Positions 8,843-17,658 of a stretch of DNA of 64,000 nt are shown one piece after another. The notes under the pieces are model-generated. The model ran no database searches, was not told where the DNA came from, and saw only the letters and a program-made list of their open reading frames with translations. This DNA comes from Microvirga massiliensis (GTDB taxonomy: Bacteria > Pseudomonadota > Alphaproteobacteria > Rhizobiales > Beijerinckiaceae), in NCBI RefSeq assembly GCF_001006805.1, contig NZ_LN811361.1, positions 105,871 to 169,870 of the forward strand, in the 5' to 3' direction. Each line of letters opens with the position of its first letter. Position 1 is the first letter of the stretch. A program made the position numbers and the translations under genes.

Positions 8843-9598
8843 ATGACTATCCCTCGCTCTCGGGGAAGATCCGCGCTGGGCGCAGGCCACTATCGCGCGC
8901 GGTTGCATGTCATTCTTATGGTCTGCGGGCTCATTGTAATGGCCGGAGGGATCGGGTGGTCGATTGGCGCTTACATGACCAAAGACGATTTCAATGCGGA
9001 GACCTATGCACGCCAGCGGATCCCGGTCATCAACGCCAAGATGCGGGACACGACTCCGGGATTCATCCTCTTTGTAGGAGATAGCCATGTCGACCTGTAT
9101 CGCGAGCCCAGCACCCTCTGTGGGCGGGACACCGTCAATGCAGGTCTGAGCGGCACGAATAGCAAGGTCTATGCGAATGCCCTCGAACGGCTAACCTTCC
9201 CGCGCAAGGCCGCACTTGCGGTTCTGACAATCGGAACGAACGACCTCCTGCGCAAGAGAAAGCCCGATCCAGAATCCTATAAGGCAAATATCGAGCGCAT
9301 TCTGAACACGCTCGAAGGCAAAGCGGATCTCGTCGTTGCGACAGCAATCCCCCCGATCGATAAGCAATTGGCTCGCTACTTCAACGTGGACGCAATAGAG
9401 TCCTACTCCACGACTCTGGCCGGCGTCTGCGCTCGCTTCGAAAGCTGCATCTACCAGGACCCATACAAGGACTTGCGTCATGCCGAAGGATTCGGCCTCG
9501 CAAAGCCTGGTGCCATGGCAGACGGCCTGCACGTGAAGTCCTATCGCGACATTTACGAGCGTCTCCCACTGTGCCGTATTCTCTCGGCCGCGCGGTAG
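8843..9598 (+). CDS. Membrane-anchored SGNH/GDSL-type hydrolase
   Basis: A 251-residue protein. Residues about 20-45 form an N-terminal anchor (LHVILMVCGLIVMAGGIGWSIGAYM) after a basic leader. Block I is FVGDSHVDLY (GDSH instead of GDSL), block III is TIGTNDLLRK, and the C-terminal catalytic pair is probably DGLHVKSY. It is therefore likely an active periplasmic esterase or acyl hydrolase. It lies divergent to the MBOAT/AlgJ-like pair, so a role in adding or removing acyl groups on the same surface polymer is reasonable but unproven. An AAGGA lies about 7 bases before the ATG. Confidence 0.75.
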   Translation: MTIPRSRGRSALGAGHYRARLHVILMVCGLIVMAGGIGWSIGAYMTKDDFNAETYARQRIPVINAKMRDTTPGFILFVGDSHVDLYREPSTLCGRDTVNAGLSGTNSKVYANALERLTFPRKAALAVLTIGTNDLLRKRKPDPESYKANIERILNTLEGKADLVVATAIPPIDKQLARYFNVDAIESYSTTLAGVCARFESCIYQDPYKDLRHAEGFGLAKPGAMADGLHVKSYRDIYERLPLCRILSAAR

Positions 9599-9685
9599 TG
9601 GGAGGCCACGTTCCCCTTTCCGCTGTTCGCGCACTCGATCGAGGCGAACCTGCTGCGAGCGGCTCCAGGGAGGCCTGGAGGGCAC

Positions 9686-10903
9686 GGGTCGCTCCGGCGG
9701 CAGAATCCACGGCACCAGAGTGACGGTCACGACCAGCGCGACGAGCGTGAAGGGCACCCCGATGCGGGCGAAATCGAAAAACGTATAGTTGCCGGGACCC
9801 GTGACGAGAGTGCTCACCGGCGACGAAACCGGTATCATGAAGGCTGCGGAAGCGGCGAGCGCGACTGTCATCGCGAAGGGGCGGGGCGAGGCGCCCATCG
9901 TCTCTCCGACCGTCAGGGCAATCGGAGCCATGAGCACGGCGGTCGCGGTGTTCGAGATGAATAGTCCGAGCAGTGCGGTTACCGCAAAGATTCCGGCAAG
10001 CGCGATGCGCGGGCTCACGTCACCAATGACGCCAACGAGCGCATGAGCAGCGAGATCGACACCACCGCTTTTCTGCAATGCTGCCGCGAACGGCAGCATT
10101 CCAACAATCGACACGATTGTCGGCCAGTGGATCGAATGGTATGCGCTCTCCAGGTCGACGCAGCAGAAGAGGCCTATGAGAAGGCAGCCGATCAAGGCCG
10201 CCAGGTCATTCGGAACGACCCGCCTCGCCGGTGCGTATTCCTCAATCCATTGTCCGAGTCACGGCTGCCTTCCCGCCGCCGCAGGCGCGACGCTCGCCCT
10301 CGCAAGCCAGGGACGCGCCATCAGCACGTAGCCGATCGCCAGAACCAGCAGAGGAATCCCGAGCGGCGTGAAGCTGAAGAACGAAAAGCCCTGGTACCCG
10401 CGCCGAACGAGTTCGCCGTGCGCGACGAGATTCGGGGCCGTCCCGATCAGAGTCATCATTCCGCTCAGCAATCCCGCGACGCTGAGCGGCATCATAGGAG
10501 GACCCGGGGCAATCCCGGTCTTTCGTGCAACTCACAAGACGATCGGAATGAAAATGGCGACGACGCCGGTCGAGCTCGTCACCGAGCCGATGCCGGCGAC
10601 CATGACCATCAGGAGGACGATCAGCCAAGCCTCGTTGCGCCCGGCGCGAGAGGCCAAGCGGTCGCCCAGCCGCTGGGCGATACCCGGCCGCACGAGACTG
10701 TCGCCGATCACGAACAGAACCGCGATCAGCACGATATTGGAATCGCTGAGGCCGGCCAGTGCCTCGTCGACAGTGATCACACCGGTGAGCTGCAGTGCGA
10801 CCATCATCATCAGCGCGACAGCGTCCATGCGCGGTCGGTTGAGAGTGAACATCAGGACGGCAGCGCCAAGCAGCGACAGGACGATGGTGAGGTCGGTCGT
10901 CAT
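9686..10903 (-). pseudogene. SLC13-family permease interrupted by two in-frame TGA codons
   Basis: Read from the ATG at 10903, one continuous frame encodes an SLC13/DASS-type carrier: TIVLSLLGAAVLMFTLNR, SDSNIVLIAVLFVIGDSLV, a helix ending AIFIPIVL, MMPLSVAGLLSGMMTLIGTAPNLV, FFSFTPLGIPLLVLAIGY, and a second half with PTIVSIVGMLPFAAALQKSG and ISNTATAVLMAPIAL. TGA codons interrupt it at 10532-10534 (between IPIVL and VARKTGIAPG) and at 10259-10261 (between GRQP and LGQWIEEY). There is no frameshift. After about 9686 no stop is met until 9191, so the frame runs antisense into the SGNH gene; the original stop may also be lost. The family moves dicarboxylates, sulfate or similar anions. As it stands no full-length product is possible. 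Confidence 0.85.
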
Positions 10904-11209
10904 TCGCCCGAAATAACGCTTTCCGGCGTAAGCGTCGCGACCGCCGTCGCTCGGAAGCCCAGCCACGGCACGCAGAGATCAGTTTCCACGCAAAGCTCAA
11001 TCCGTCCGGGGCTCGCGATCCCGGCCGCAAGTCGCCCGAGATCACTGACCACGACGGGCCGGAACCCGGCTGGACATGGCAGGCGCCGGGGCAGCCGGTG
11101 TCGTGGCACCGTCGAGGTGAGAGGGCCAGCGGTACGGATCGCCCGTCCGGCTCCGTGCGTTGGGAAGTTGCGCCGGAGGCGATCAAGTTCCGGCCCTGGA
11201 TATCGGCCG

Positions 11210-12415
11210 ATGCGCCCTCTCCTCGATAGGTCTCTGGCGAGGTTCATCCTCCTGTTCGCCTTCCTGTATGGCGGGTTCGGGGTTAACTCGCCTTTCTTTC
11301 CGTCCTTTCTGAGCGCCCGCGGGCTCGAGCCCGAGGCGATCGGAGTGGTGCTCGCGGCGGGCACGGCGGTCCGCCTCGTGGCGGCGCCGGTGGCCGGGCA
11401 GGTCGCGGACAGGCTCGATGCCAGCCGCACCATCCTCGCGCTCAGCCTCGCGGGGGCGGCGCTCGTCGCCCTCGGCTATCTAACCGCACGGGGCTTCTGG
11501 CCGCTCCTCTTGACTGGCCTCGTCTCGGCGATCGCGCTGGCTCCGCTGGCGCCCGTGGCCGACGCTCTGGCGCTCGGCGCATCGGAACAGCGCGATGCGA
11601 CCGGACGCCGTGCCTTCGACTATGGTTGGGTCCGCGGTGCCGGCTCGGCGGCATTCATCCTCGGCTCGCTCGTCTCCGGGCAGGTGATTGGGCAATTCGG
11701 CCTGACGTCGATTCTGGTGCTCCAAGCGGCCCTGTTCGCGGTCGCTTGCCTGTTCGCATTCCGCGTGCCGGAGCAGAGCTTACCGGCTGGCCAGGAGGCC
11801 TCGTCTCCGAGCGATCCTGCCGAGAGCACACACGGCCTATGGCGGCTGCTCGCAATCCCTCTTTATCGCCGAGTGATCATCGTCGCCGCGCTCGTCTTCG
11901 GCAGCCACGCGATGCACGACGGCTTCGCGGTCATCCGCTGGAGGGAAGCTGGCATCGGCCCCGAACTGATCAGCCTGCTCTGGTCTGAGTCGGTGGCAGC
12001 CGAGGTCGTGATTTTCTTTCTCATCGGCCCGAGGCTGCTGGACCGGATCGGGCCAGCGCACGCAGCCGCCCTTTGCGCGGGAGCCGGGGCATTGCGTTGG
12101 ATCGTCATGTCCCAGACCGCATGGGTGCCGGCCCTGATGCTGATCCAGCCGCTGCACGGCCTCACCTTCGCGTTCCTGCACCTCGCCTGCATGCGGCTCT
12201 TGAGCGAGATCGTGCCGAGCGGCCTCGCGGCAACGGCCCTCACGGTCTACGGCACGCTCGGTGCCGGCCTGTCCTCGGTTCTCCTGACTCTCGCGTCCGG
12301 CCCCCTCTACGGCAGGCTTGGACCCGAGGGATTCCTCGCGATGGCAGCTCTGTGTGTCCTTGCAGTGCCGGTAACACTCACGCTCAGGTTGCCTACCGAT
12401 GCGCAAAGGTCTTGA
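11210..12415 (+). CDS. MFS transporter (MFS_1-like, HcaT-type)
   Basis: A 401-residue, 12-helix transporter. The N-terminus MRPLLDRSLARFILLFAFLY and GGFGVNSPFFPSFLSARGL resembles the 3-phenylpropionate (HcaT-like) branch of the MFS. The loop 2-3 signature appears as GQVADRLDASR. The start at 11210 fits the family; a long open frame upstream is antisense to the SLC13 pseudogene and is not coding. It is divergent from that pseudogene with about 300 bases between. The substrate is unknown; aromatic acids are the family precedent. Confidence 0.85.
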   Translation: MRPLLDRSLARFILLFAFLYGGFGVNSPFFPSFLSARGLEPEAIGVVLAAGTAVRLVAAPVAGQVADRLDASRTILALSLAGAALVALGYLTARGFWPLLLTGLVSAIALAPLAPVADALALGASEQRDATGRRAFDYGWVRGAGSAAFILGSLVSGQVIGQFGLTSILVLQAALFAVACLFAFRVPEQSLPAGQEASSPSDPAESTHGLWRLLAIPLYRRVIIVAALVFGSHAMHDGFAVIRWREAGIGPELISLLWSESVAAEVVIFFLIGPRLLDRIGPAHAAALCAGAGALRWIVMSQTAWVPALMLIQPLHGLTFAFLHLACMRLLSEIVPSGLAATALTVYGTLGAGLSSVLLTLASGPLYGRLGPEGFLAMAALCVLAVPVTLTLRLPTDAQRS

Positions 12416-13070
12416 GGCTCTACGTCGGTGGTGGGCGTGGTGTCCGATCAAGACGCTGTCCGGAGCACTGCAAAATTCTCGAAGGCACGACCGACGCCGC
12501 TCTTGACAGTGCACGACGCAGCGCTCCTGCCATGTGTTGCATGGATCGCCACCAGGAGCCCGGCTCACCAGAGTAAGGCGATCCTCCGATCCAACCGGCT
12601 CACTCGACCTAATGGGACACGCAATCGTCTTTCTGAAGATCGTGGAAGCTGATGCGCACCTTCCCGACGTGCCGGTCCGGATCGGATGCTGCGCCGAGGC
12701 CGACGAGCGGGTTCATCTCACCGACTAGGCACTCGGGATCCTCTGCGGGCCTGAGCCGGACCCGGCGATGGCGGGCGTGTGCTTCGAATTCATTGAGATG
12801 GAGCAGCAGTTCACGATCCACGTCGACGTCGATGCGACAATATCTGTGATCGTCCTTGCCGTGCGCGACCTGCATTCCTTTGATCAGGTGATTGAATTCT
12901 GCAGGCCATTCGACGATAGGAGGCTGACTGGGCGACATATATCACCGATCGCTGGAAATCCTCTGCCCATAAGAGCGAGTGGGGCTGCAAGTTCCACGAT
13001 AACGCACGCGTCCCGAAGCTTCTTGGCCTTTGCGATGCCTTCCGCTCGAGAGTGACAGCCCGTCAGGCAA
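12416..13070. other. Uncertain region: possible decayed small gene
   Basis: About 650 bases. A plus-strand frame from 12612 encodes HAIVFLKIVEADAHLPDVPV and, after an in-frame TAG at 12726-12728, CFEFIEMEQQFTIHVDVDA and TISVIVLAV. The alternating hydrophobic pattern looks like beta strands of a small protein, so this could be a nonsense-broken gene ending near 13055. A minus-strand frame of 109 codons (12609-12938) covers the same DNA, but its composition looks like an antisense shadow. Neither frame has a ribosome site. Confidence 0.3.
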
Positions 13071-13637
13071 CTACATCCTTGGCAGGGCGTTCCAGTAATC
13101 CTTCACCGCTTGCTCTCGGGTGCGATCAGGCCAGATCTGGTTGTCTCCATAGAAGCTCGGAGCCCGTTTGAGCTGCTCTTCCGTGATATCGGTGCGATAG
13201 CCACCGAACTCCCGGTCATAGGCGAGCTTCTCCCATGGGATTGTATGGTGATGGACTCCGATCCCGAGAAAGCCACCGAACGTGACATCCACGTAGATCA
13301 CGCGGCCGCTGACCTTCTCGATCAGGAGGCGCTTGATGTTGCCGATCTGGTTTCCCTCCGGATCGTACACCGCCGTCCCCTCGACACGGTCGCTTTCGAT
13401 GATGGGTTTCGGTGCGGCCGGGCGATTGACCGGCCCCCAGAGGTAGAAGCCGTTCTCCAGGATGCCGGCTGCCACGACCGCCCGGCTGATGCCCAGGGTC
13501 CATTCCTCGTCCGGGGAGATCGTCCGTTCCAGCGTCCAGGGCCCATCGTCCGCTGGCAGCTTCTCACCCGAAGCGGCGTCGGCGAACCCGCGCAGATCAG
13601 GCGAACTGCCGGATCGGAAAACGTAATAGGTTCTCAC
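13071..13637 (-). CDS. PRC-barrel domain protein
   Basis: A 188-residue soluble protein. Residues about 75-135 carry the PRC-barrel: SDRVEGTAVYDPEGNQIGNI, then KRLLIEKVSGRVIYVDVTFG and GVHHHTIPWEKLAYD. The C-terminus has ITEEQLKRAPSF, typical of alphaproteobacterial PRC proteins (the 'EEL..AP.Y' pattern). The N-terminal 65 residues (YYVFRSGSSPDLRGFADAAS) are an extra domain I do not recognise. The start is GTG at 13637, with GGGAGG 7 bases upstream. These proteins are often stress-induced; their biochemical role is poorly known. Confidence 0.8.
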   Translation of the reverse strand: MRTYYVFRSGSSPDLRGFADAASGEKLPADDGPWTLERTISPDEEWTLGISRAVVAAGILENGFYLWGPVNRPAAPKPIIESDRVEGTAVYDPEGNQIGNIKRLLIEKVSGRVIYVDVTFGGFLGIGVHHHTIPWEKLAYDREFGGYRTDITEEQLKRAPSFYGDNQIWPDRTREQAVKDYWNALPRM

Positions 13638-13855
13638 GAGTGTCCTCCCGTCCTTGCGAGATGGGAGCCCCCAACGCTCATTGGCACACGTCCCGCGAAG
13701 GAATGCAATCTCGTTTCCTGCTGTCGCGGGCCATCACGGGCAGACGGTCCCCCACGCGCATCTCCTGTCCGAAGTGACCCGGTCGCCGAGGTTCACACTT
13801 CGTTCCGAATACCGCATGCTGCGGGTGATTTGCCCAAGGATGCCCGGATCGGCCG

Positions 13856-15778
13856 ATGTCCCACCGGAGGCCTTTGCGCACGCACCAGCGCGCCCTTGCG
13901 AATCTCGTCGCCGCGATCGCGACGGGCGAGGCCACGGGTGTCACCGATCTTCTCGCTGCCGTGACGCCGGGTGGGGGCAAGTCGCTCCTTCCCGTGATCG
14001 CCGCCGCGCGCCTGATCGAAGCTCGCCATATCGAGCGCATCTGCTGGGTCGTGCCGCGGGACAGCCTCCGCCTCCAAGCCGAGGAGGCCTTCGCCGATCC
14101 GTCCTGGCGTGCCGCATTGGGCCACGGCCTGTCCGTGCGCGCCGCTGATAACGAGCCGGACCCGAGTCGAGGACTGGCGGGCTACATCACGACCTATCAG
14201 GCGATCGCCGCCGCGCCCCAGTTGCACCTCGAAGCGATCCGCCGCCACCGCACCCTGCTCGTGGTCGACGAAGTCCACCACCTGCCGGCTCTCGCGGAAC
14301 ACGAGAGAGTGCCGCCGACGGATACCGGCTCGGGCGGCCCCGCTGGCGATGATGCTTCGTCCTGGAGCCGCGCCCTGCTCCCGCTCCTCAAGGCTGCCTC
14401 CTTGCGCCTGCTCCTGTCCGGCACGCTCGAACGCGCCGACGGGCAGCACATCCTGTGGCTCCCCTATCGGACAAACCCTGCGTCCGGCGCTTGCGAGGTG
14501 GATCTCGATGCGCCCGGCTGGGCGATTATCGGCTATTCCCGCGCGCAAGCGATGGCCGAGCGAGCCGTTCTGCCCGTCACCTTCGGCGCACTCGACGGCG
14601 AGGCAAGCTGGCTGCAGGGCGGCCTGACGGCCACCGAACAGGTCCGCCTCGGACCTCACCGCCTGGCCGGGCCTTTTCCCACGAAGACGACCCGCCCTGC
14701 CCTGTTCACGGCGCTCCGCACGGGCTTTGCCCGCGAACTGCTCCAAGAGGCGTTCCGGGCGACGCGCGACCTTCGCACCCGGCGCCGATTGGAACGGGGT
14801 CTGGCGCCGGGTGAAACGGCACAGGGTCTCGGCAAGCTGCTCGTCGTCGCTCCCGACCAGCGTAACGCCCGGCGCTACTGCGAGACGTTGCGGAGCTGGA
14901 TGCCGCGCCTGCAGGGCGAGCGCGATGTCCGGCTCGCGACCTCCGACGCGCGTGACGCGCCCGAGGCGCTGGCGGCATTCCGGCTTGCGGCGGACCCCGC
15001 GATCCTCGTTACGGTCGCAATGGCCTACGAAGGGCTCGATGCGCCGGAGGTCGCTGTGGTGGCGGCGCTCACTCATATCCGTAGCCGCCCATGGCTGGAG
15101 CAGATGATTGCCCGGGCCACCCGCGTGGATCCGCATGCAGGCGCCTATGAGAGCCAGAGCGCCCTGGTGTTCCACCCGGACGATCCTCTGTTTGCACGGT
15201 TTCGCCTGAGCATCGAAACCGAGCAGGGCACGCTCGTGTGGAGCCATAAGCGCAAGGGACGGGCGGAGATGCCGCTCTGGCTTGCCCAGTACCTGGCGGA
15301 GCACCGGGATGAGGGCGAGGGACGCGGGATCACGCCGCTGGAGAGCAACGCTCTGGGGCTGCGTTACGCCACGCTGAATCCTGGCTCCGCATTCGCGCGG
15401 GCCCGTCCGGAGCACGAGACCACTGCGCCGTCGGATGCGGCGGAACCTCCATCCGCGACCGAGCGACGATTGCGGGCGCAGATCCGGGCAGCGATCGCAG
15501 CGCAGGCCGTGGAGGACGAGGCAGGGCTGCAGGTGCCGCGAGCCGGCCAAGGCCTCTACCATCGCTATAACGCGGTTCTGAAGCGCGTCTTCGGCAACAA
15601 GGGACGAGCCGAGATGTCCCTGGTCGAACTCGAGGCGGCCTTGGCCTGGCTTGAGCGCAACCGGCTGGCGGACCACCTCGATCTTCTGAACGGCGATCCC
15701 CGCTATGCCGACCCGGCCGCATCGCGGCGCCGCCAGTCGGCATTGTTGCGGCTCCAGGCCGGTTTGGTCGCGAAGTGA
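13856..15778 (+). CDS. SF2 DEAD/DEAH-type helicase
   Basis: A 640-residue protein. Motif I is TPGGGKS (residues 37-43). Motif II is DEVHHL (D138), a DEAH variant. Motif III is LLLSGT. The second RecA domain holds ILVTVAMAYEGLDAPEVAVV (motif V) and QMIARATRVDP (motif VI, arginine finger). Residues about 165-190 are Gly/Ser-rich and probably a loop. The C-terminal 130 residues are an Ala/Arg-rich helical extension (TERRLRAQIRAAIAAQ). It should be an ATP-dependent nucleic-acid translocase of the UvrB/ResIII-like group. No methylase, nuclease or other defence partner lies next to it, so a restriction role is not supported. It stands alone, with a hairpin terminator downstream. Confidence 0.85.
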   Translation: MSHRRPLRTHQRALANLVAAIATGEATGVTDLLAAVTPGGGKSLLPVIAAARLIEARHIERICWVVPRDSLRLQAEEAFADPSWRAALGHGLSVRAADNEPDPSRGLAGYITTYQAIAAAPQLHLEAIRRHRTLLVVDEVHHLPALAEHERVPPTDTGSGGPAGDDASSWSRALLPLLKAASLRLLLSGTLERADGQHILWLPYRTNPASGACEVDLDAPGWAIIGYSRAQAMAERAVLPVTFGALDGEASWLQGGLTATEQVRLGPHRLAGPFPTKTTRPALFTALRTGFARELLQEAFRATRDLRTRRRLERGLAPGETAQGLGKLLVVAPDQRNARRYCETLRSWMPRLQGERDVRLATSDARDAPEALAAFRLAADPAILVTVAMAYEGLDAPEVAVVAALTHIRSRPWLEQMIARATRVDPHAGAYESQSALVFHPDDPLFARFRLSIETEQGTLVWSHKRKGRAEMPLWLAQYLAEHRDEGEGRGITPLESNALGLRYATLNPGSAFARARPEHETTAPSDAAEPPSATERRLRAQIRAAIAAQAVEDEAGLQVPRAGQGLYHRYNAVLKRVFGNKGRAEMSLVELEAALAWLERNRLADHLDLLNGDPRYADPAASRRRQSALLRLQAGLVAK

Positions 15779-15798
15779 TATCGGTTTGTTGCGGGTCG

Positions 15799-15832
15799 GC
15801 AGGCCCCGGCAACACGGTGCGAGGCCTGCTTT
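15799..15832 (+). terminator. Terminator of the helicase gene
   Basis: GCAGGCC (15799-15805) pairs perfectly with GGCCTGC (15823-15829), with a 17-base loop and TTT after. It lies 21 bases past the helicase stop. The short U-tract makes it moderate. Confidence 0.45.
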
Positions 15833-15878
15833 GCAGCGAAGATCTCGACTTCGTATGAAACCCGATCGATCCCGGTGT

Positions 15879-16208
15879 CTATCGTTCGGTAAAGAATGTC
15901 AGGACAACCTTGCCCTTCTCGCCAATGAGGCAGACGAACCGGTTGGGCTTGGCGTTCTTGACGCGCTGAAGATTGGCCTCGCCCATGATCACCATCTTGA
16001 TCGGGGTATCCTCGACCTTCGTATCGGCCTTGGCAATCGAGAGGCCGTCGATATCGAAAGTCAAATTCTCAATCGAGGGTGATTCCTCCTTCAGTGCTGC
16101 AAGGCCCGATACCCGGCAGGCCTCTACTTCCGGCCGGACTTGGGCGTAAGCGTGCGTGGCAAGTGACGAGCATGCGAAACATATCAGTCCAGCGATAGCG
16201 TATCGCAT
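15879..16208 (-). CDS. Secreted hypothetical protein, 109 aa
   Basis: A signal peptide (MRYAIAGLICFACSSLATHA, cleavage near AYAQ) is followed by about 87 mature residues. There are two mature cysteines (EACRVSG and RFVCLIGEKG) that could form a disulfide. The strand-rich C-terminus FVCLIGEKGKVVLTFFTER suggests a small beta-fold. AAGGAGAA lies 6 bases before the ATG. I do not recognise a named family. It converges with the helicase gene. Confidence 0.75.
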   Translation of the reverse strand: MRYAIAGLICFACSSLATHAYAQVRPEVEACRVSGLAALKEESPSIENLTFDIDGLSIAKADTKVEDTPIKMVIMGEANLQRVKNAKPNRFVCLIGEKGKVVLTFFTER

Positions 16209-16498
16209 CGGTCATTCTCCTTGGAATCGATGGGCAGCACTCCGAACGACAGTTCGAAGCCACATGGAACGGGCAATTGCACCCGAGGCACAGATCAGCG
16301 CCGTGGCTTGGATGACGTGTCGATCGTGATGGTCTGGCCGGTTTTCGGATCGAGGATGGTCATGGAACTGCCCGCTCCGTGTCACGGTGGGGAAACGCTG
16401 CACGAGCGAATTCAGGCAATTTCGACTCGAATTGTAGTTAATGAAATCACACCGAGCAGAGCGCAGCCGAGGAAGCGGCATGGCCTATGCTATCCCAC

Positions 16499-16523
16499 GG
16501 AACCTTCGGCGTGTTTCGGAGTT
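16499..16523 (+). promoter_or_regulatory. EcfG-type promoter of a candidate small RNA
   Basis: GGAAC (16499-16503), 17 bases, GTT (16521-16523). This matches the alphaproteobacterial EcfG consensus (GGAAC-N16/17-cGTT) apart from the base before GTT (A for C). Transcription would start at about 16529-16531, directly before a two-hairpin RNA with a terminator. Confidence 0.55.
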
Positions 16524-16529
16524 GCCGCC

Positions 16530-16602
16530 ATGGTGCTTGCTTCTTGCCCGACCAAGCGCCACAGAGCCTCGTGCCCAACCTCCCGGTCGCGAGGCTCTTT
16601 TC
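16530..16602 (+). ncRNA. Candidate EcfG-dependent small RNA with anti-Shine-Dalgarno loop
   Basis: About 72 nt. Hairpin 1: GGTGCTTG (16532-16539) pairs with CAAGCGCC (16553-16560), one G-U pair, loop CTTCTTGCCCGAC. Hairpin 2: AGAGCCTCG (16563-16571) pairs perfectly with CGAGGCTCT (16590-16598), then TTT, a good intrinsic terminator. Its 18-base loop contains CCTCCC, complementary to ribosome binding sites, as in known alphaproteobacterial small RNAs. No protein gene precedes this terminator on the plus strand, so the terminator must serve this RNA. The overall plan recalls the sigma-T-dependent GsrN of Caulobacter, but I claim no homology. Confidence 0.55.
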
Positions 16603-16801
16603 ATGAACAGCCCGAGACGAAGCCGAGTGTCGGACCGGCATGGAGGCCGTGGCGCCGAAGACCTCCACGATTACGAGCAAGTCAGCGCGTTCACTGGTTC
16701 CACATCGTGTCCCATCCGGGCATGCCGCACGTCTATGTCTGGACGAAGCGTCTGTTTGAGATTTCACTGGCAACAGTGGAGATCAGTCGGGGAGGACGGA
16801 T

Positions 16802-17602
16802 ATGAGCGACAGCACAGTCAGTATCGGAAGCTCGGGCGGAGTCACGGTCGAGCGCCGCGGCCGGATCGCGCTCATTCGGTTTACGGCCACTGCCCGTGTA
16901 AATCCGCTTTCGGTTCCTCTCATGCGGGATCTCATCACGGCGTGCCGCCTCTTCGATGACGACGCCCAGATGGGTGCCATCATCGTGACCGGACGACCGG
17001 ATGCGTTCAGCGCCGGCCTCGATCTTCGATCGGACGAGACGCGAAGAATGGCGGAAGGCGGCCTGGACGGGCGCCGCGCGCTCGCCGACACCGGACGGCG
17101 GCTTCTGGATGCGGTGGCCAATCTCGCACCTGTGACCGTCGCGGCGATCGAGGGGCCGTGTCTCGGCGGTGGCCTCGCGCTTGCAGCGGCAGCCGATTTC
17201 CGGGTTGCCGGCCGGGGAGCGATCTTCGGCGCGCCCGAGGTCGGCGTCGGGCTCAGCATGGGGTGGGGGTCTCTCGCGCATCTCGCGGCCGCCATCGGCA
17301 TTCAGGCTGCGCGGCGGCTCGTGCTCGCGGGTGAGCGGCTCGATGCCACGCAGGCACGGCAGGCCGGCCTGGTCGAACGCGCAGTGGAAGACGGCGAGGC
17401 CTGCAACGCCGCCCTGAGTTTCGCATCCGAGGTATCAGAGCAGCCGGTCGCGCCGCTGCGCATGGCGAAACGAGCCCTCGCCACCATGGTGAAGGCGAGC
17501 GGCACGGCCCTGGCGCTGGACACCGACCAATTCATCGCCTCGGCCTCATCCGACACCTTCGCGGCGAGCCTCGACGTGTTCGCGAAGAGATCCGCGAGCT
17601 GA
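16802..17602 (+). CDS. Enoyl-CoA hydratase/isomerase family protein
   Basis: A 266-residue crotonase-fold protein. The oxyanion-hole segments are AFSAGLDLRSD (about residue 61) and IEGPCLGGGLALAAAADFRV (about 115). GAPEVGVGLSMGWGS follows, where classical hydratases have a catalytic Glu (E of PEVGVGL is a candidate). It acts on an acyl-CoA: hydration, isomerisation or hydrolysis. GGGGAGGACGGAT precedes the ATG. It is monocistronic and converges with the VioD-like operon. Confidence 0.85.
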   Translation: MSDSTVSIGSSGGVTVERRGRIALIRFTATARVNPLSVPLMRDLITACRLFDDDAQMGAIIVTGRPDAFSAGLDLRSDETRRMAEGGLDGRRALADTGRRLLDAVANLAPVTVAAIEGPCLGGGLALAAAADFRVAGRGAIFGAPEVGVGLSMGWGSLAHLAAAIGIQAARRLVLAGERLDATQARQAGLVERAVEDGEACNAALSFASEVSEQPVAPLRMAKRALATMVKASGTALALDTDQFIASASSDTFAASLDVFAKRSAS

Positions 17603-17658
17603 CGAGTTGGCAGCGCGGAGAAGCCTAGCCGGTCTTGAAAGCTCGCCTGTTGAAGGCA

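Noticed and set aside
10259..10534. TGA codons read as selenocysteine or programmed read-through in the SLC13 gene
   Set aside because: No SECIS-like hairpin follows either codon that I could find, the positions are not redox sites, and the family does not contain selenocysteine.
10043..11209. Long upstream extension of the MFS reading frame
   Set aside because: It is antisense to the SLC13 pseudogene and lacks protein-like composition; MFS homology begins at 11210.
12609..12938. A 109-codon minus-strand gene
   Set aside because: Composition resembles an antisense shadow and there is no ribosome site; the plus-strand frame looks more protein-like, though it has an in-frame TAG.
13856..15778. 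Helicase as part of a defence or restriction island
   Set aside because: No methylase, nuclease, phage or other defence gene is adjacent; neighbours are ordinary housekeeping or stress genes.
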